Part shown: positions 48,886 to 60,025 of the stretch, piece after piece | How the letters are laid out: the number at the start of each line of letters is the position of its first letter | How positions within the stretch are numbered: position 1 is the first letter of the stretch | Assembly: GCA_022606425.2 (NCBI GenBank) | Contig: JAHDVF020000840.1 | Span: 1,178,001-1,242,000 of the forward strand | Direction of reading: 5' to 3' | Length of the DNA stretch: 64,000 nucleotides | Origin: Lepidostoma basale | Lineage: Eukaryota; Arthropoda; Insecta; Trichoptera; Lepidostomatidae | Notes under the pieces: model-generated | Told to the model about the DNA's origin: nothing | Database searches by the model: none | The model's input: the letters and a program-made list of their open reading frames with translations, nothing else | Position numbers and translations under genes: made by a program

Positions 48886-50712
48886 TCATTGCAAAATATC
48901 GCCAAACGAGAATTCTGGGAGAATAACAATTTCATCTATCTCCATCTCCTCTATATTTTCTTCCACTGCCTCCTCCACTATTTCCTCGATAGCCTCTTCC
49001 ACCTCCTCAGCTACATTTACGCTGTCTTCTACTTCCTCTGCACCTTCTCTTGCTTCCTCTTCATCCTGCTCCCCCCCATCCTCCGACTCCTCCTCCACTG
49101 TATCAGACTCTTCCTCCTCATCAGACAATCCTTCCTCCTCTTCATCATCCACCGCATCACCTTCCTCCTCTTCTTCATCCACCACCTCTTCTTCTTCCTC
49201 ATCCACTACATCATCTTCCTCCTCCATCACCTCTTCTTCCTCATCCATCACCTCTTCTTCCTCATCACCTTCCTCCTCGACCACCTCTTCTTCCTCCTCA
49301 TCCACCACATCACTTTCCTCCTCCACCACCTCTTCTTCCTCATCCACTACATCACCTTCCTCATCTTCTTCATCTACCGCATCATCTTCCTCCTCCACCA
49401 CCTCATCTTCCTCATCCACTACATCACCCCCCTCTTCCACCACTCCCTCTGCTACGTCAACCTCCCCCACTTCCTCCACCTCCTCTTCTACTACCTCTAT
49501 TCCCTCCAGTTCTACCCCCATCCCCCTCTCGTCAACATCTTCCTTCGGCCCCTCCTCTATGTTAGCTTCTTCTTCCCCTCCCGACCCCTTAATAGCCTCC
49601 AGCAACACATTTTCTTTGATGATAATCTTGTCAGGGTTCTCGGTGCCCTCTCGGCTCAGAATGAAGCAGCGGCCCCATTCTGGGGGGGGCTCTTGTGTGG
49701 CGAGATACTCTGGGGGGGGATATTGAGCGTGCGTGCTGTATTTCGGCTTCTTAGATAACTGTAAGATTTTTTGAAGTTGCGATTGTTTTGTATCCGGATT
49801 TCTGCGCTTCCGGGTGATTCTTTTAATCTTGGACCTATCGATGGGAACTTGATAGCCCACAGGCAGCAAACCGAGGTTGCTTATATCTTCGGCGTCAGGC
49901 TGTGCAGAGGTGATGCAGTTGCGAGAAAATAGACGCTGCTGGCGACTGCCAAGGTCGATGGCAGGGCGCGTGAACACGTGGGACACGGTCCACTCCAGCC
50001 GCCGCATGGAGCTGCGCGTGCTGGGCATGCGCAGAAGCTCCCGCAGCGTGTCTGACACATCGCTCAGCTGGCGCCGGAACTGCTGTGGCGGGATCATGAT
50101 TTGTTTGTCCATGACGCCGCGGCACTTAGAGCTCCCCTTCATTCCTGAATAGATAGAATACTCCTCGCAAGCTAATTCTCCAGACAAGTATTTGGATTGG
50201 TTGTACCTGTTTCGGTAGCAGATTGGTAGGGTATTAGATTTCAGTGAACGGAAATTACGATCTATTTTAGTGCGGGAGCTGGAGTCCACCTGGAATGGCC
50301 TGTGGGGTGTAGGATTGTGTTCAGCAGCGGATTCGGAGTAATCTACAATATCGATGACATCGCCAACAAGAGCCGAGTTGTCTTCTTGCTGGAGACTGAC
50401 GCAATTTAAAAACGTTTCAGTACATGATCTCGGAATTGAAGTCATCAATATTTTTCCATTTTCCAGGCAAGGCACCAGTATGTGAGATTCATTCCTGGAG
50501 CCTGACGATCTCGGAGAGTTATTTACGTCAAGAGTATGTATGTTGGACAGAATCGCCGGCACTTCTCCATCGTCCTGATCCTGGATAATTTCGATTTCGT
50601 AAGTTTCCGACTCCGTAGAACCTGCTTCGTAGTGAGTGAACAGTCGGTTTTCGGCAGAGGCCAAAATAATTTTATTTAAATGTCTTGCATCGAGAAAAAC
50701 ATTTTCTTCCAT
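48886..50712 (-). CDS. Orphan intronless protein with long acidic C-terminus
   Basis: A single open frame of 608 aa from ATG 50712 (MEENVFLDARHL, good context AAACAATGG); the frame stays open 14 codons further upstream without an ATG. I do not recognise the family. About residues 1-375 have ordinary composition, with a basic cluster KRITRKRRN (about residues 297-305) that looks like a nuclear localisation signal, and proline repeats PPPEYLATQEPPPEW just after. From about residue 380 nearly to the end the protein is Glu/Asp/Val-rich repeats of the DEEEEVVEEE type, closing with the hydrophobic EIVILPEFSFGDILQ. It lies between the vigilin and integrin 3' ends. Basic-then-acidic layout is seen in some chromatin or nucleolar proteins, but that is only analogy. 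The open frame over 1.8 kb in AT-rich DNA argues it is real. Confidence 0.75.
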   Translation of the reverse strand: MEENVFLDARHLNKIILASAENRLFTHYEAGSTESETYEIEIIQDQDDGEVPAILSNIHTLDVNNSPRSSGSRNESHILVPCLENGKILMTSIPRSCTETFLNCVSLQQEDNSALVGDVIDIVDYSESAAEHNPTPHRPFQVDSSSRTKIDRNFRSLKSNTLPICYRNRYNQSKYLSGELACEEYSIYSGMKGSSKCRGVMDKQIMIPPQQFRRQLSDVSDTLRELLRMPSTRSSMRRLEWTVSHVFTRPAIDLGSRQQRLFSRNCITSAQPDAEDISNLGLLPVGYQVPIDRSKIKRITRKRRNPDTKQSQLQKILQLSKKPKYSTHAQYPPPEYLATQEPPPEWGRCFILSREGTENPDKIIIKENVLLEAIKGSGGEEEANIEEGPKEDVDERGMGVELEGIEVVEEEVEEVGEVDVAEGVVEEGGDVVDEEDEVVEEEDDAVDEEDEEGDVVDEEEEVVEEESDVVDEEEEEVVEEEGDEEEEVMDEEEEVMEEEDDVVDEEEEEVVDEEEEEGDAVDDEEEEGLSDEEEESDTVEEESEDGGEQDEEEAREGAEEVEDSVNVAEEVEEAIEEIVEEAVEENIEEMEIDEIVILPEFSFGDILQ

Positions 50713-51820
50713 TGTTTTAACATGACTTATCAATTGCACGGTGCCAGACTTCAATGTAAACTTTCATTCCACTTCGTGGGTTTGATATTTAAATAATGTT
50801 TTCATTGTTTTTACGTGTTACAGTACAAAATAATTTTAACAGCTGATATATGAATATTACACCGTAATATCGAATGCATTTCTACAAATATTTATATTTT
50901 ACAAAACGCAGACGGCGTTGACGGAACGTCATCCGGCGTTTACTTGATTATAGACAATTTATGTTATCTTGAAATTGAACGAATCATAGACAATTTATGA
51001 ATTTTAATCGATTTATTGCACCTTTCCCACGTGGTGTGGAGGGAGGCACTCACTGTCTAGACATCATCATGACCCCCTATTCTTAAAAGTCGATCGCTCA
51101 CAGCAGCTATGGCCCATTTATGTATTAGGATGGCATAATCTTACAAACTTTTTGATCCTCCATCTATCTATAATACGGAGTACTATTTCTCTCTATCTCA
51201 ATTTCTCACCCATTTTCGTCTCTTTTGTGACGGGCTCTCTTGTAAACATATCCCAGACTAAGCAATTTATTTGAATTTCTTGCTATTTATATTGATGACA
51301 CAGGTTGTCATTGCAATATTTTTTTTAAAATTAGATTAAGTTGATTATTGAAATGTCCTGGTTCATTACAACTATAGAAAATAGAAAATCTAATAAAATA
51401 TGCTCTTTCATTTATCTTACTTTCCTCCTGAAGTAGCATAACCATAATTTTGGTCACAAGGTTCATCGTATACATTCTCTTCAATATTATTTGCAGATCT
51501 TCCATATAGACAGTCTACTGTTCGTAGTGTCTTCCTGTTGCATAATGAGTACTAACTAGTACTCATTGGTTAGATGTTTAATCGAAATAAGATTTGAAAA
51601 TTCTGTGGGGTGATTGAATTGTATAAAAAGCAAAATGCCATTTAAATATGTTGGTTTATTGGTTCGGGCGCATCACTGATATATCCAAGATGAGAGTGAG
51701 AGTATAGTCATGCGCATTTGGTTTATCTCCAGCTGGTCAGTATTGAAGACGTGATGTGGCTTAATATCCCATAAATTGGAACAAAATAAAGTAAAACAAA
51801 ATGAAAAATGTTTTGTGTGT
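50713..51820. other. Gene-free stretch upstream of the orphan gene
   Basis: Presumed promoter/5'UTR of the orphan gene near 50713-50950. Beyond this I see no exon, repeat family or RNA gene I can name. Confidence 0.4.
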
Positions 51821-53931
51821 TTTATTTAATTGTTACAATACAAAGCAACACTTCTGGTAAATCAGATCCTATAAATAAACATTAATAAATGTTAAGTAAA
51901 CGTTATAATTTATTAGTTACTTAAATAAAATATTAATTTTTGAAAGACGTAAAAAAGAAATAATTACTTTATAATATTTACAAAAGGGTAAAAGGCACAG
52001 ATTAGTAAAGGCCTCTCAGACCCGAGGACTATGGCACTCCGTACAAGGCGGCTCACACCCCTTATGCTACGATTAATACAAGTTAAGCAAAGTCAGTGCC
52101 TATTCAATATTCACCTAAATAAGAGATTCCTCTACAAATTAAATAATCTATAAAAATGCATAAATTATGTAATACAATTTAAAAAGAATATTTCCAATCA
52201 TTTTCACAACACATAATACAATCTACATTTAAAAGTTTAATCTTTTAGACTGGTACTTCTAAACATGCTGCCATTTTTTTGGATTCACTTCAATTTTCCT
52301 TAGTTAAACAGATCGAAATTAATGTAATTAGAATACCGTACACACAACACAATACATAAAACATTATTTGGTATGCTTTAAATACAAAGCAAATAAATTA
52401 AGTCTCTGTTAAGTTTATACATAAGTTATACTCTATAGACTACTGTTCCTCACACATCCCTTGCAACGGATCATCAAATGTAAAGTTGACAAACCTGAGT
52501 TACTTGTACTTTCATATTGATTTACTCGGACATTATTGATAGTTGGAATCATTTACGAGCAAAAACACGCATAAGACATGTGTCCCTCAGGGTCAATTAT
52601 GATGTACATCTCAAATATTATGAATGTCAGGTCAAAAATATGTTTGTTTAGTTCTTTTATATTTAACATATTATTAAATAACATTGTCTTCCATTGTATT
52701 GGTCGAATAACACTTTATTTATTTATTTTTATTTTGTTAAATGAACAAACTGACAAAGGCACGCTTGAAGAATGTGCAGGCACATTAAAATTGGCCGAAT
52801 AACCTTAACATATTAGAGAATTTTCTAATTAAATGTATCTTAAATTAACATAGTTATACAGAAAGCAGCGATTTCTCTATAAACCAATATAATAAAATTG
52901 TTTTGCAAATAACAAACATCATTTAGACTCAATTAATGTATTTTTTGCATAGATGTTCATACAAAAACTAGAGAATTCTATATTTAAAAAACAAATCTGA
53001 CTGAACATAACTTTTTTCTATCAAATACTTTCTGCAAAACTACAAACAAATAAAGTTAATTACAATAAAATCACTCGCACATTCTGTAGTTTCCCTGTGT
53101 ACTATAAAAATATCAAGATTGTAAAAATAAAACATATGAAATTATTTGCTCTGAATGTCTTGTAGAAGGAAGAAATGGGTTACTTAAAAATAAATGAAAA
53201 TTTGATATAGTCTCCTCCATAATGTATCCACATACTGAAATAAAAGTTCTATTCAACTCTCTAAAATTCCAACGGTTATGACATCCGGAGGCAAATGAGA
53301 AGATTTCAATATACACCAAATACAATTCCACACACTAACATACAATTGGACAATTCACAAATGCTTCAGCATCTAAATCATTATAAAATTTGCGTTAATT
53401 GTAAATGGCAAACTTCACTTACTACTCTATACTCGAAAAGTTGCACCCACCGAGTGGGCAGATCAAATGACATTGAATCTCAGACTGTCCGCATTATTTT
53501 TGGCACAATTGTAAGACAAAAAGTGAGATCTGGTTTTCAATTGTTTCAAAAACTATTGACACGAAAGTTTGCACGTTCTAGAATATGAAAATCAGTGCTG
53601 CCAACTCTAGGCATAATTTATAGCATAGAATATGTAAATAATATATTACTTATGTAAAATGAGATTCATTAGTTCCAGTAAATACATTGAATCGACATGA
53701 GATACGTGTCTCTTTAGTCTTGAAATTATTTAATGATTGCATTGTACAAAATCATACGTAATTTGGAAGCTCCGTGTTCCTGCGATTAGACGTATAAGGC
53801 ACTCATTTCGCAATGGAGTAGAATACAAAATACAAACATGGCTGTCCTACTATAATGAGAGCAGGCGAGGATGAGACAGTCTGGGATAGAATAGTCATAG
53901 CAGTCCTTAGCACTCCACAAGATGGGACAGA
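51821..53931 (-). other. Likely 3'UTR of integrin beta-PS
   Basis: No coding signal downstream of the integrin stop for 2.1 kb. A minus-strand AATAAA sits at 51821-51826 (TTTATT on the plus strand), a plausible end of a long 3'UTR. This is inference without transcript data. Confidence 0.4.
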
Positions 53932-56900
53932 TTATTTCCCGGCATAGGTAGGGTTCTTGAAGGTGGAAGTGGCTTGCTTGTAGATGGGGTTCTCGCCCTG
54001 GAACAAAATTCAAATTGTCAGTATTCAATGAAACTATTTTAATGTATTCTATTTCTTTAAATCCAGACAGAATTACTATTAATATTTTTATAAACTTTTT
54101 ACATAGTTTTCCTGAAGTTGATTATTAAAACTTCTTCTATATTCACCAACACTTTGTGTTGTGAATTCACATTTCAATAACTTTTGAAAACAGCGGATTT
54201 TAACTTTTTTATGCACTGAAAACAGTGAAATTTTTTTTTAAAGATGTGTCTTTTAAAACTGTAAAATGTAATTTTAAAAATTTGGATGGTGGTCGAGGGG
54301 ACAAAATATTTTATTTATTTATTTATTTATAAATGAGACGTTAAAAACGAAAAACATTTAGGCGACTCATTTGGACACAAAACGGTGTTACAAATATAAG
54401 ATAAAACAACATGAGACCAAAAAAATCCTACATATCAGAAGGAATCCAAATATGTCGACGTCAGTGAGGCAGTACTCTTTCCAGAATTTGTAATTTTTTT
54501 TTTATGAATACTGCCTCACTGACACTGAAAATGTCCAAATCCGAGATGATTACATTCAGCGTCCAAATTGCTCTTCCTACTGGCATCACCAAAGGCAGGT
54601 TGGTTCTGCGTGACGGAGCAAAGAACAATTGATGTCGGCGCTGTCGCAGGTAGTTATCAGGAACAAAAAGACCTATTTATTAGCATGGACACTATTCGAT
54701 CCATTCTTTATATTATAATAATGAGCTATTTCTGCTCAGTTTGGAGATTTAAATCCTAGAGTGAGTTGCATGTGCTACTAACCGTGTCCCATTTGGCCAT
54801 CATGCGCTCCTTCTCGAAGCGGGCAAACTCGCGGCGGTCGTGTATGGAGGTGACGACCTTCCAGAGCAGCAACAGCGCCATGCCGATTAGCACGATGGCG
54901 GCGATGACGGCCAGCACGATCCCCAGCATGTACACCTGCGGTGGGCACTCCCTCTCCTGCTGCGCTCTGATCAGCACGCGCTCATTCTCGTCGTAGGCGT
55001 ACACGTACGAGTAGCGGCAGTCCTCCTCGTCGTAATACGAGCACAGATTCTCGTCCTTCTCCTCGTTGGCTACAACATTTTTATTACAAAACAGAATTTA
55101 GAATAATTGTTTACATCACTATTGGACATCACTTAATTCATCACCTATTTCTCTCTTCCGCTTCTGACCTTGTCTAATCCTTGCTAAAAGTTTCTGTGTT
55201 AGGTCACAAATTTATCATGTATTTTGTTTTGTGTGTGAGTGAGACATAGAGGTAATGTAGATTAAATGTGGCCTGGAGTCCCATTCCCGCATGGACAAGA
55301 GACAGGTTTAGAGATTGCACAAGCAAAGCTGACGAAAGAGCACCGCTACGTCTTACAACAGCTTCAGGTAAGCGCGGTGGGAGTCCCTCTATCTTGTCAT
55401 CATCTTCATTTAAAAACATTTCTATAGATTAACTGTTTAGTGAGCACAATCAAATTAACTTGAGGGGCCACCAACACAGGCAAAAATAACACACTCAAGT
55501 TTTCATGTTTTATAGTATAATAAATGCACAGTTCGAATTAAGTCAGGAATCAACAAAAGGAGGATCTTAAATATCCGTCTGTGAGACAGGAAAAGCAATG
55601 AGTGGATTAGACACAGGACCAAAGTAGTTTCAATGACGTGAAATTGGCCGGCCATATAGTGAGGACAACAGATGATCGGTGAACCAGACGCAACCTGGAA
55701 TGGTGACAGAGAACCAGCCACAGAAACCCGGGCGAACCGCAAGCAAGATGGTCTGATGACATCAAAAGAGTGGCAATGACACGGAGTGGAAGTTGGGAAG
55801 GGAGGACTGTGTTCAACACTGGGCGACTAATGGATAATGATTGACATAAGGATTCAGTCAGAGCATTTGTTTACTATTTATAACTTTGTATAAGTTTATA
55901 ACTTTTATTTTTTTACAAAGAATATACAAATTAATTTATTTGTATGTAGATCTTGAATTTGTTTATTTAGGAAGTATGTTTACAAATGATGGGAGGGTGG
56001 AGAAGGATATTGAAAGAAGGGTTGGGGCAGGCAACAGAATAAATGGTGCATTTAAAGTTGTCATCGCAAACAAAAGCCTATCCAAAAAAGCTAAGATGGC
56101 AGTGCACAATGGTGTTCTTGTGCCGACCCTTATGTATGGAAGTGAAGCATGGAACTGGCAAAAGAAGGATGAAAGTAGAATAAATGCAGTAGAAATGAGA
56201 TCTCTAAGACGAATGTGTGGCAAATCTGTTTATGATAGAGTGACAAATGTAAGTATAAGAAGTGAATGTGGTGCGAATGAAAGCGTTATGAACAAAATAA
56301 GGAAAGGGTCATTAAGATGGTTTGGACACATGGAAAGAATGAGTGAAGACAGAATGGTAAAGAAAGTATATGTGAACGGAGCTAGAAATAGAGGAAGGCC
56401 GAGGAAAACGTGGCACGATCAAATCAATCAAATATTGAATGTCGGTCACGTGAGGAGTCGAAAAAATCGACGTGCGTGCATGACAAGATGTATGAATGTA
56501 GAGGAAGCGAGAGGCGTATGTCAGGACAGAACAGTGTGGCGTTCCATTCTTTCTGCCTACCCCTCCGGGGAGACGGCGTGATGGTAAGTTAGTTTTTAGT
56601 TAGTTAGTTGTATGTAGATAATCATGTATTAAAAGTAGAGGTTACCTTCTACGACCTGCACACCGATGGGCACAAAGGTGCAGTTGGCTGCGCACTCCTC
56701 CTCAGTGAGGGGCCCGGTCTTGTACATCTGGCACTGCACGCACTCCTTGAACTCGTCACAGCGTCCAGGACAGGTCTGATTTTAAACACATCACCATTAC
56801 ATACAATTCTCAATCACAAATAACAAGTTTTTTTATATTATAACCGCCCTATGCATATGAACGTACGTGGTACGCACACTTTGACTGTACCATTCTGCGC

Positions 56901-59057
56901 TATCCTGTATCACGTACGCGCTTGAAAAAAAGTAATGTAACTAAAATGTACAAGCTGTTAGGGTCGAATAGGTCTCTGAGTAGAGAACAGATATCAGAAA
57001 ATCATAAGAGATGGTATTATTAGCAATGTAGATAATAGGAAAAAAAGTAACTTGTATGAACTTGTTGACAAGCAATAGTGGGGGGAAATATAGAAGTGAT
57101 CGATGGGAACATACATCCAAAATTTGAAGAAAATCTGAAATATTTGTTTTTAATTGTATCTCAATAGAGACGAAGAAACAAACTGGAAACTGAATATGGA
57201 TGATCAAGGTGTTTACAGGACTTATGACCTGTCATTGGTTGGGTTAAGCGCACGCTTTATGTAATTACAACATTCCCCATTCCACCATTGTTATTATGAT
57301 CATGTATGATACATTTTTGGAAGTTGTATATATACTCCAAATCCATACATATCTTCACGTGGCAGTTCCAGTTAGCCATCTATGTAGATTTGATTGTACT
57401 AATTAATTTTTTAAGATTAATCTATACAATCCATCCACTAACGCCATCTATGAAGAATGATTGTTTAGCATTTAGCAAACTACTTTATTAACACAATGCG
57501 AAGAGGCTACCGCCTCCTAGCGCACTGTTAGAAGTCGCCTGGAGTATCCACTCCTATTTTATACGCCAAATAATTACAGGTACGACAGGTCATAAGTCCT
57601 GTAAACACCTTGATCATCCATATTCAGTATTCTGGTCAAATATTTGAAATATTTGTGTTTTTTAAACCGACGCCTATTGCGTGTCTGAATACATTTGCAG
57701 CGTAAAAGAATTTGCCTTGAACTGGAGCTGGCTACTATTGCAGGTGTGAAAGAATATTTGATGTATTTGTAAAGAAATTTTGAGGAGGAAAACGGGGTAC
57801 TTACGGGACATTTATCGCAGAAGCGTCCGGAGTAGCGACCTTCTTCGCCCATCCCACACACGCATTGTCCGCACACGCACTCCCCGTGCCCGCTGCACAC
57901 ATCTCCGCCACCTGCCCAACAGATATCACATTCAAAACGCGAGCTCATCCCATCACGGATAAAAATAATTATTTGTAACATAAAATTCACTATTAAAATA
58001 AGTAAACACATAGTATAGGCCTTGTGGCCTGTTTCAAGAGGGATTGGCCTCTTGCAAAGTCGATTGCCAGCTGTTGAACTATCTTTTTCGTGGTCTATCT
58101 GGGGGTCATCCACCGTGCAACACAATGAGAGGCGACTTTAGATTCAATGGGGGTAATCTGTACAAAAGAAGGGTGAAAGTAGAATAAATGCGGTGAAAAT
58201 GAGATCTGACACAGACAAGTGGGTAAATCTTGAAGTAAATACAGTGTGAATGAAAGAGTTATGAACAAAATAATGAATTGACATGATCAAATCAATTAAT
58301 TTTAGAGAATCCATAGAGCAGAACTAACTAACTAACTAACCATCACGCCGTCTCCCCGAAAGGGTAGGGAGAAAGAATGGACTGAAACAATCAACAATAG
58401 AGCGGAAACAATTTGATATATCAACATTATTAACTGCTTAAATAAAAATCAATCAATCAACTAATTCATAGTTGATTGGACACCTGACGATGCTAACATT
58501 AGTTAGCGAAACAGCTGTTGTGACAATTTAGAAAGAAATATAATCAATTGTGATATTCTATAACAGTGTTTTTAATTAAATAGTTAACAATTAATTTTAA
58601 AAAATAGGCCATACAAGTAGTCTGAGAAATGGGCATGTGTGCATACACGGTGTATGAATGTTAAAGAGATGAGAGAAGTATATCAGAAAAGGGCAGTGTG
58701 GCAGTCCATCATTTTTGCTTATCCCTTCTAAAAATTGTGTGAAGCTTACTTAGTTTTGTACAATGGATTCTTGTAAATAAATAAGCAAAAGGGTGCTTTG
58801 TTTTGTATGATCTGCCATTTGATATTGGCAGATGGTAATTATTAATGTTCACTATGGTTAGAATGTGCAATTTGAACATTACCTGGAGGGATGCAGGTGT
58901 CATTGGTGGCACGGCAGTCGCAGGCGGAGCCGGTCCAGCCCTCCTGGCAGATGCACTCGCCGCACTCGCACTGCCCGTGGTCTTCCCCGGAGCACAACAT
59001 CCCGTTGTGACGGTCACATGAAAAGTTGTCGCATTCGCAGAATGTGCCGGAGATTCG
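53932..59057 (-). CDS. mys: Integrin beta-PS, C-terminal five exons (partial gene)
   Basis: Beta integrins pair with alpha chains, bind matrix outside the cell and talin/cytoskeleton inside. Exons in gene order: 59057-58883, 57911-57805, 56775-56646, 55069-54783, 53997-53932; phases agree and give the last 254 aa. The first two exons encode Cys-rich I-EGF modules (CDNFSCDRHNG, CSGHGECVCGQCVCG). The third is the beta-tail domain start (TCPGRCDEFKECVQC). The fourth has the stalk, the membrane helix VYMLGIVLAVIAAIVLIGMA, and the membrane-proximal HDRREFARFEKE. The last exon gives GENPIY and NPTYAGK, the two NPxY motifs that bind PTB domains. The end matches insect beta-PS. The rest of the gene lies beyond the right edge; no further exon is visible to 64000. 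Confidence 0.95.
54300..54740. repeat. Dispersed repeat shared with 20600-20900, integrin intron
   Basis: A TTTATTTATTTATTTA run, then CTTCCTACTGGCATCACC and AAGGCAGGTTGGTTCT, as at 20600-20900. Probable LINE 3' tail. It ends about 40 bp from the next integrin exon. Confidence 0.5.
55235..55420. repeat. Dispersed repeat shared with 63880-64000
   Basis: The phrases CGCATGGACAAG, GCACCGCTACG and AACAGCTTCAGGTAAG recur at 63890-63975 with few changes, and ATTAAATGTGGCCTGG recurs near 59510. Probably a LINE 3'UTR. Confidence 0.55.
55500..55850 (+). mobile_element. Decayed LINE C-terminal fragment, integrin intron
   Basis: Broken plus-strand text includes GRPQ-like and WSDDIKRVAMTRSG-like residues, then WEGRTVFNTGRLMD, the terminal pattern also seen on the minus strand at 18970-19180. 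Stops and indels throughout. Confidence 0.6.
55930..56607 (+). mobile_element. 5'-truncated RTE-like LINE, integrin intron
   Basis: An open plus-strand frame to the stop at 56581 reads [40 protein letters not shown] and [16 protein letters not shown], over 85% like the last 215 residues of the intact LINE. It ends GGCGTGATGG and an imperfect GTTAG tail. The reverse transcriptase core is missing. Being uninterrupted, this is one of the younger copies. Confidence 0.92.
56843..56952. repeat. Inverted copy of the repeat at 37980-38095
   Basis: Contains GAACGTACGTGGTACG, CTTTGACTGTACCATTCTGC and TATCACGTACGCGCTTGA, matching the reverse complement of 37980-38095. Integrin intron. Confidence 0.6.
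57190..57627. repeat. Element bounded by perfect 44-bp inverted repeats
   Basis: 57190-57233 and 57584-57627 are exact reverse complements over 44 bases (CTGAATATGGATGATCAAGG ... GACCTGTC). The 350 bp between are AT-rich and non-coding. Weaker similarity continues outward (AAATATTTG). It ends about 180 bp before integrin exon 57805-57911. Confidence 0.8.
58140..58750. mobile_element. Cluster of RTE-like LINE scraps, integrin intron
   Basis: 58150-58315 (plus) has AAAGTAGAATAAATGCGGTG and other ORF remnants. 58322-58385 (minus) is only the 3' terminus with its AACT tail. 58605-58745 (plus) is another decayed 3' end. They represent at least two insertions in opposite orientations. Confidence 0.65.
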
Positions 59058-59544
59058 CTGCAATGATACACCAATTGGATTATCCCATCATAGACATATT
59101 TCTTCTTAATCTCACTTCAATATAATTTCATAAAACTTCTAGAACAATGATGTTTTACATCATTGTTCAAGAAACAATAAATTATTTGTATTTTTATATT
59201 CATTATTCCGAATAAAATGGATGGTTATAAACTCAATGACTAATCTATCGATGATAATTAATAAATTGCTGGATATGCACACAGAATATCACAATATTTC
59301 ATATTTTCTATTGTACAATGGTGCGGTGGTAACAGCCTGATTATGGCTAAGACACTTTTTTTTTTTAATGTGAGATACTAATTTATGGGTTCTGTATCAC
59401 TTCAATTGAATTAAAACAATTTATGGAGCTTTATTTATGTATCAATTGTGTATTTTCTTTTGCTGTTGTATTACTGTGTGTACGACGAGACATCGAGGGA
59501 GGGTAGTGTAGTTTAAATGTGGTCTGGGTCCCCCTTGATTGCAA

Positions 59545-59900
59545 ATATACTTCTTCTTCTTCTTCTTCACTTTTGGTAGACTCAGTAGTCTGTTATTTCA
59601 GGCGGGTCCTCTTGAGACGCTAAACTCCAGCTTTCTCTCCACCATTTCGGGGGTCTTCCTGGTCGGCATTGTCCGTTTGGCGTTCCATGGAGAGCTATGT
59701 ATGGTATCCTATTTGAGCTCATTCTTTCTACATGTTGATGCCAGGATCGCCGTCTTTGATGTCCCCATCTGACCACATCTTCGACCTCGCAGATTTCTCG
59801 GATTGCTGTATTCCTAACCCGATCGCGTAGGGTTTTGCCAGATATAATGCGGAGTGTTTTCATCTCGGTTGTCCTGAGCGCGCTCTTTGTCTTGACAGTG
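59545..59900 (-). mobile_element. LINE 3' end with GAA-repeat tail
   Basis: The minus strand encodes KTLRIISGKTLRDRVRN, ICEVEDVVRWGHQRRRSWHQ and CRPGRPPKWWRESW with a stop at 59582, followed by a (GAA)n tail (TCTTCTTCT at 59551). Same family as 39600-39840. The first integrin exon in the window lies 490 bp to the left. Confidence 0.75.
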
Positions 59901-59937
59901 TCTGCCCTCGATTCAATGCCATATGTGAGGATTGCAA

Positions 59938-59944
<7 letters not shown>

Positions 59945-60024
<80 letters not shown>
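59945..60024. repeat. (TA)n microsatellite, about 80 bp
   Basis: TA dinucleotides running directly into the AACT-repeat tail of the full-length LINE at 60025. Confidence 0.95.

Positions 60025-60025
<1 letters not shown>

Noticed and set aside
48889..49758. Plus-strand frames rich in Leu, Phe, His and Pro
   Set aside because: They are antisense shadows of the acidic coding repeat of the orphan gene.
50713..50754. Extending the orphan protein upstream to 50754
   Set aside because: The codon there is TTG, and the first ATG in frame is at 50712 in good context.
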